From Takakia lepidozioides (Eukaryota > Streptophyta > Takakiopsida > Takakiales > Takakiaceae): a stretch of DNA of 60,000 bases. The position numbers and the translations under genes were made by a program. Location: NCBI GenBank assembly GCA_030704615.1, contig CM060731.1, positions 31,870,001 to 31,930,000 on the forward strand, written 5' to 3'. Below are positions 55,501 through 60,000 of the stretch, piece after piece. A model generated the notes under the pieces. That model did not search any database. It was not told where the DNA came from and saw only the letters and a program-made list of their open reading frames with translations. The first letter of the stretch is position 1. Each line of letters opens with the position of its first letter.

Positions 55501-56292
55501 GGCATTCACCTTTTTGCCTCGGTTGTCCCACCATTGACTGGATCAGAAAAGTATTCATTCCACACCTTCTCCTCATCTCTTGTACCTGTTTTTGGATACT
55601 TTCCTGTTGTCACATTGGCAGTATCATGTCAAAGTCACTCCAATCTATCAAAGATTCACTCAACCAGCTACCTTGCAATTCAACATGGAAATTTAGGGCT
55701 GATTCTGATAAGGGGAAAAACAGGCTGAAATGTGTTGAAGAAGGTGCCATCATCGCCTGATTTTACCAATTGTGCCGCTGCTGCTGCGGCTTCAAGTTGA
55801 CCATCTACCCATGCAGGTTTCTTGTAGCTATCCTTCCACAAGGAATCATACGCAATGTTGTGCTTGAAATGTGGCCCTCTTGGATGAATCTGGACCCACT
55901 CTCTATCCCTGCTCCTTCAACTATCCATGCCTCTGCACAAATCATGCATACATCTTTGCCTTGCTGGTAGCAACTGACAATAACAGCCTACATTTGTTCT
56001 AGGAAACACCCAACTCAACTTCTCACACTAGTTCCTATGCTCAATTGCATTTGCTACTCTCTATAATCCAACATGCATTCACCTTTTTGCCACAATTGGG
56101 CCACCATTGACTAGGGTCAGAAAAGTATGCAGGCCACAACTCCATGACTATTTAGGGTTCACTGTCACAAATGAAAGTGTGTTTGTCAGAATTCTGCCCA
56201 CCCCAACAGCTCAGTCACTCCCACCCATGCAAGGTACCATGCTGTATCAAGTCTAAACCCTGGAAAAATACATGCAATAGCAAAAACCAACT
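55501..56292. other. CACTA copy 2 spacer between captured PPR and tnp2 3' end
   Basis: From about 55855 on it matches 48145-48594 of copy 1. The part 55501-55854 has no counterpart in copy 1. No conserved frame is seen. Confidence 0.55.
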
Positions 56293-59200
56293 CTAGACCA
56301 TAGCACAACTGGCCTGGTACCTCCCATGTGGAGCTTGCCTCCGCCTTCTACCATTTCGCCTCCGCCTTGCAAGTGCATTCAAGTTGGCAATGGCCAATTC
56401 ATCTGCCTCACTCAAAAGAACACAAACAGCAAGCTCAGTCATGATGTTATGAGGAATTTCAGGAGGCACCATGCCTACATAAGTGTCTCCCTCACCCAGT
56501 GCCACTTCTGTAATATCGTGAACCACTCGTCGGGATCGAGGGTCCTTGTGAAGGACCACCTTCCAGTTCCCTCGTGAACTTTTTTCATCCGAGAAAAAAA
56601 CTTGCTCCACCTGACTAGGGAATGTCCAGGGCTGCTCCATCCGAGGTAACATGCGACTGAAGTCAACCAAGAGAAAGCCATAATCATCTCGTTTCATGGT
56701 GGCATTCCGGCCCACCATGTGTGACCTCACCCATCTACACAAGAACAGAATTGGGCGAAGAATTCCATAATCCAGTTGAATTATTTCTCTTACAACACCC
56801 ACATATTCCAATTGGGATAACACTCGTTTGGACATACCTGCTCTATTTTTGCTTTCCTGATAGAATACTTGAGCAACTCCAGAATCAAATGTCACCGTGT
56901 CGATGGCACCAGTCCCATCACGTATTGCTCGAAAGTGATTGCCGTAAGCATACATGGACTTGAAGCCCAAGGACTGTACTGTTGGTGGTATACATAAATG
57001 GCATATGTCCAAATCATAGGACTCACCTGAACTCACCTTGCGTTGGACAGCACCTTCAATCCATTCATGGAATGGAGCCAGTAAGCGCATATCTGTTGGG
57101 TATGGAATTTCTCCATTGTGGTGGTCTTGGTCTTGTCCACAAAGGAATGTTGTTCTGAACTCAGTGCGGGATGCTTCTATGAGTGCCATCTCCTCTTCAT
57201 AGGCCCTGTCCAAATGAGAATTGCAAATTAGGATTACAGCTTATACCATTGGCAGAAATGAAACACACAGGATATGATAAGCAACATACTCAAGGAATGG
57301 TTTCATGCGATTTGTGTTGTGCAAAATATACTCGTGTGCACTGTCTCGTTCTTGAATGGTGAGGACTCGTACACTTCCCAATCCTTGAACCACCTCCCCA
57401 CTAACTGAGTCTTCTTCATTGGAGTCCCACACCCTTCGGCTTGTAGCATGAAATTCAGCCATATACTCAGTTAGAAACCCTAGGGCCTCATCCAAAGCAT
57501 ACCCTTCCGCCATGCTCCCTTCCTTACATAGCCTTTTAATGTCTTCATATACCGTTCCATAGGATACATCCAACGGCTAGACACGGGACCACACACCTCC
57601 AATTCGTCCACAAGGTGTACAAGCAAGTGAGTCATGATATCAAAAAATGACGGAGGGAATTCTTTCTCCACCAGACACATAGTGATTGTAACATCTTCTT
57701 TTAAGGCCGGTAGCTCAGCTGGATTAATGATCTTTGCATACACTTTTCGGAAGACTCGAGAAAGCCTCATAATTGCCATCGGTGGACCCTTTCCCAATAC
57801 CCCTCGAATGCAAAGAGGTAAAATCTGCTGCATCATTACATGGTAGTCATGGGTTTTCATTGTAGACAGTTTATTGTCAGCCACATGTTTCTGGAATGTG
57901 GCAGCATAACCTGTGGGGGCCTTTACTGCAGCCAACGTTTCCAAAAACAGCACCTTCTCATCTTTAGTAAGAACATATGGGGCCAAAGGCTTCACCAAAT
58001 TGTTCGGGTGAGAGGGATGGGGTCTCAACCACAAGTGTTCACGAATGACATTTAGTTCCATATCCTTCCTAGATGTGGCTGTGTCCTTCTCCCCAAGAAT
58101 GGTTCTCAGCACATTCTTACACAAATGTTTTTCACAATGCATCACATCCAGTGTGTATCGGATGAGTACGTCTTTCCAGTATGGCAATTGGTTCAAAACA
58201 GTGACCCGTTTCATGCCATGTTCCTTTGAAGGGTCATGTTTTCCCCCCTCAGCCCCTCCCATTGCGAGATACAACTCTCTGGTTGTAGCCCGGTCAAATT
58301 GCTCACTTGCAGTGACCACCATAGGAGCTGCTCTATGTTCCACATGTCCATTAAAGTGGGACGAGTTATTCCTATAGGGATGAACAGCAGGCAAGTATCT
58401 CCTATGACCAAGATACAAAACCTTTTTGCATGCCTTGGAGTACCTGGAATCAACATTAGGGCCGCAAGCTGGGCAGGCCTTGTATCCCCGTGTGCGCATC
58501 CTGCTAGCAACCCATAAGCTGGAAAGTCGTGGATTGACCACATCAAGATGGCCCTCATGCGAAATGCATGTTGCCCCACTAGGCTACTTCCATCCAATGC
58601 CTCCACACCAATTTCCCACAACAATTTCAGCTCATCCACAAGGGGCTGCAGATAAACATCTGCATTGTCATTTCCCACAGATTGTGGTCCAGGAATCAAT
58701 AAAGCCAACATCGTGAAAAATGGCTTAGTACACAGCCGATTATAGTTTACCAACATGACAGGCCAAGTTGACCATTTGTTTGATTTATCACTGTGAGGAT
58801 TGACACCATCCCATGCGAGACCCAATCGCAGATTTCTGGGGTCCGCTGCAAACTCAGGCCATTTTTGGTCAATGTGGGCCCAAGCCTTGTTGTCTGCTGG
58901 GTGCCTAACCAAGCCATCCTGACTTCGATTCTTAAAGTGCCATGACATTAACTCTGAGATGGATTTGGCTTTATACATTCGAAGCAGCCTTGGAATGATA
59001 GGGAAATGTCGAAGGACCTTACGAGGTACTGGTGTCTTCGTACCCACCACATAACGACGTGCCTGACATTTTGGACAAACCTCCAAATTCTGAAGCTCCC
59101 TTTTGAACAACACACAACCTTTCGGACATGCATGTATACTCTCGTAATGAAGCCCGAGTTCCATTATGAGTTGTTTTGCCTCATAGTGGGACTTTGGCAG

Positions 59201-60000
59201 GCAATTGTCTGCTGGCAACAGTTGTCTTCCTAACAATGTAAGGAGTTCATCGACAAAGGTGTTTGACACACCATGGGTTTGACAAGCATTTAACAGCAGT
59301 AAGGTAGCAGACAATCGAGAGGAAGAACTCCCTACATATAAAGCCCTGGATGCCTTGTGCTCAAAATGTAAGGCACTCGCTGCACCACGATCACCATCGC
59401 TCTTCAGTCCACCATCAGTTTGCTCTGGCACTCCATCTATGTCCCATTGGCCCTGTGTTCCATCTCCCGGTTCCTCATGTGCATCACCAGTTTGCACCCC
59501 ATTATCTATAGTTGCGAATGTCTCCCAGAGCATTCTAAGCATGTCAAGATTACGATCCAAGGTATCAGAACCACCTGCAGGGCTGGTTTCCGTTCTAAAC
59601 CCCTCATGTTCGTCTCCAGAGTTTTCCTGCTTAGTACATATCAGACGCCACGTGTCAATCCACTATAAGATGGGGAGTTTTTTCATTTGCAATAGTGGCT
59701 GTGGAACGTGCCATTATACAGCCACGTGGCAATAGGAAAACGGGCATGTACAATATTCTACACCTTACAACAATACCACTACAGGAATTTGAACTGTTTC
59801 TTATAATTTCAAAGTATGCATGTGCAAAGGGAAGAGAATCCAGAGATATGCACCGGGAGTTCTTGTAAGTTAGGATCTCGCAAGTTCAAAAGCACATGAC
59901 GCTTAGCCCGGCCAATGGTTTGCCAGTTCCCACCATGACAGGCATTGCATGGACATAGAATTTTCCGAAGACCCAGTCTTCTTGCTCGCGCTTCCTCTAG
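56293..60000 (-). pseudogene. tnp2: CACTA transposase tnp2, copy 2: two frameshifts, 5' end beyond window
   Basis: Reading from the right edge, a first exon part (60000-59854) encodes EEARARRLGLRKILCPCNAC then H, a transposase-associated zinc-binding domain, and ends at a GTGCAT donor. The next exon starts about 59626 after TAAGCAG and runs through an acidic region, the LNACQTHGVSNTFVDELL segment, a CPKCQARRYV motif, WHFKNRSQDG, LRLGLAWDGVNPHSDKSN and the Transposase_21 core (LLIPGPQSVGNDNADVYLQP, LVDELKLLWEIGVEALDG). A lost C near 58490 (four C where copy 1 has five) shifts the frame. A 16-bp deletion near 57522 shifts it again in the DUF4218-like part. After an 84-bp intron (57289-57206) the DUF4216-like exon is open to 56293. 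It keeps the CGA that is a stop in copy 1, so the two copies decayed independently. Confidence 0.9.

Larger units (their letters stand above)
50906..60000 (-). mobile_element. CACTA transposon, copy 2 (right end outside window), inserted in copy 1 tnp2
   Basis: The left end at 50906 is CACTACTACAGAAACCGG. It interrupts copy 1 exactly after cctccaca of the tnp2 exon. In copy 2 that same place reads cctccacaccaattt, uninterrupted, at about 58600. The expected 3-bp target duplication is therefore aca (50903-50905). The element carries, from left to right: a subterminal region, an array of about 20 PPR-derived units (52284-54775), a diverged piece of the parent PPR gene (54780-55500), a spacer and a broken tnp2 gene whose 5' exons run off the window. 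It is more than 9 kb long. Confidence 0.88.

Noticed and set aside
45972-58620. Simple tandem duplication of a 5-kb segment
   Set aside because: The boundary falls exactly at a CACTA terminus inside the tnp2 exon and internal lengths differ, so nested transposition explains it better.

Overview
The window looks like nuclear DNA of a land plant, most likely a fern, lycophyte or other seed-free vascular plant. The evidence is spliced genes with GT-AG introns, a plant-type DYW-class PPR gene, plant-type CACTA (tnp2) and PIF/Harbinger transposases, and low gene density in AT-rich, repeat-rich DNA. Species is not determinable from the sequence alone.

Four protein genes are well supported and could be spliced by hand into uninterrupted frames. 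(1) A WDR74/NSA1-type ribosome-biogenesis WD40 protein (5834-10464, +, 13 exons, 425 aa). (2) A mitochondrial ubiquinol-cytochrome c assembly chaperone of the CBP3/UQCC1 family (16672-13782, -, 7 exons, 272 aa, with an evident targeting peptide). (3) An intronless MATE/DTX transporter (33585-35225, +, 546 aa). (4) A UCH37-type proteasome deubiquitinase (37065-39463, +, 5 exons, 346 aa). A fifth, tiny two-exon gene (5557-5273, -, 49 aa) diverges from WDR74 across a 276-bp intergenic region carrying telo-box motifs. A possible gene of unknown function lies at 2855-4162.

The rest is mostly mobile DNA and decay products. Region by region: a 1.8-kb element with ~415-bp terminal inverted repeats (292-2081); a non-LTR retrotransposon remnant whose C-terminus looks like a CCHC plus restriction-like endonuclease rather than the usual plant AP endonuclease (17685-20645); a broken PPR-DYW gene (21561-23172); a tRNA-derived SINE (about 23705-23930); PIF/Harbinger remnants (24736-28660); a TIR element (32226-32758); tandem and inverted repeats (41300-44121); LINE and LTR-retrotransposon scraps (44800-45971); and, filling the last 14 kb, two nested CACTA transposons (45972-50905 and 50906 to the window end).

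The most striking structure is in the CACTA elements. Both carry a captured piece of a PPR gene amplified as a tandem array with a 126-bp (42-codon) unit: 7 units in the first copy and about 20 in the second. The second copy still holds a less altered piece of the source PPR gene beside its array. Copy 2 has jumped into the tnp2 exon of copy 1. Both tnp2 genes are broken, by different mutations.
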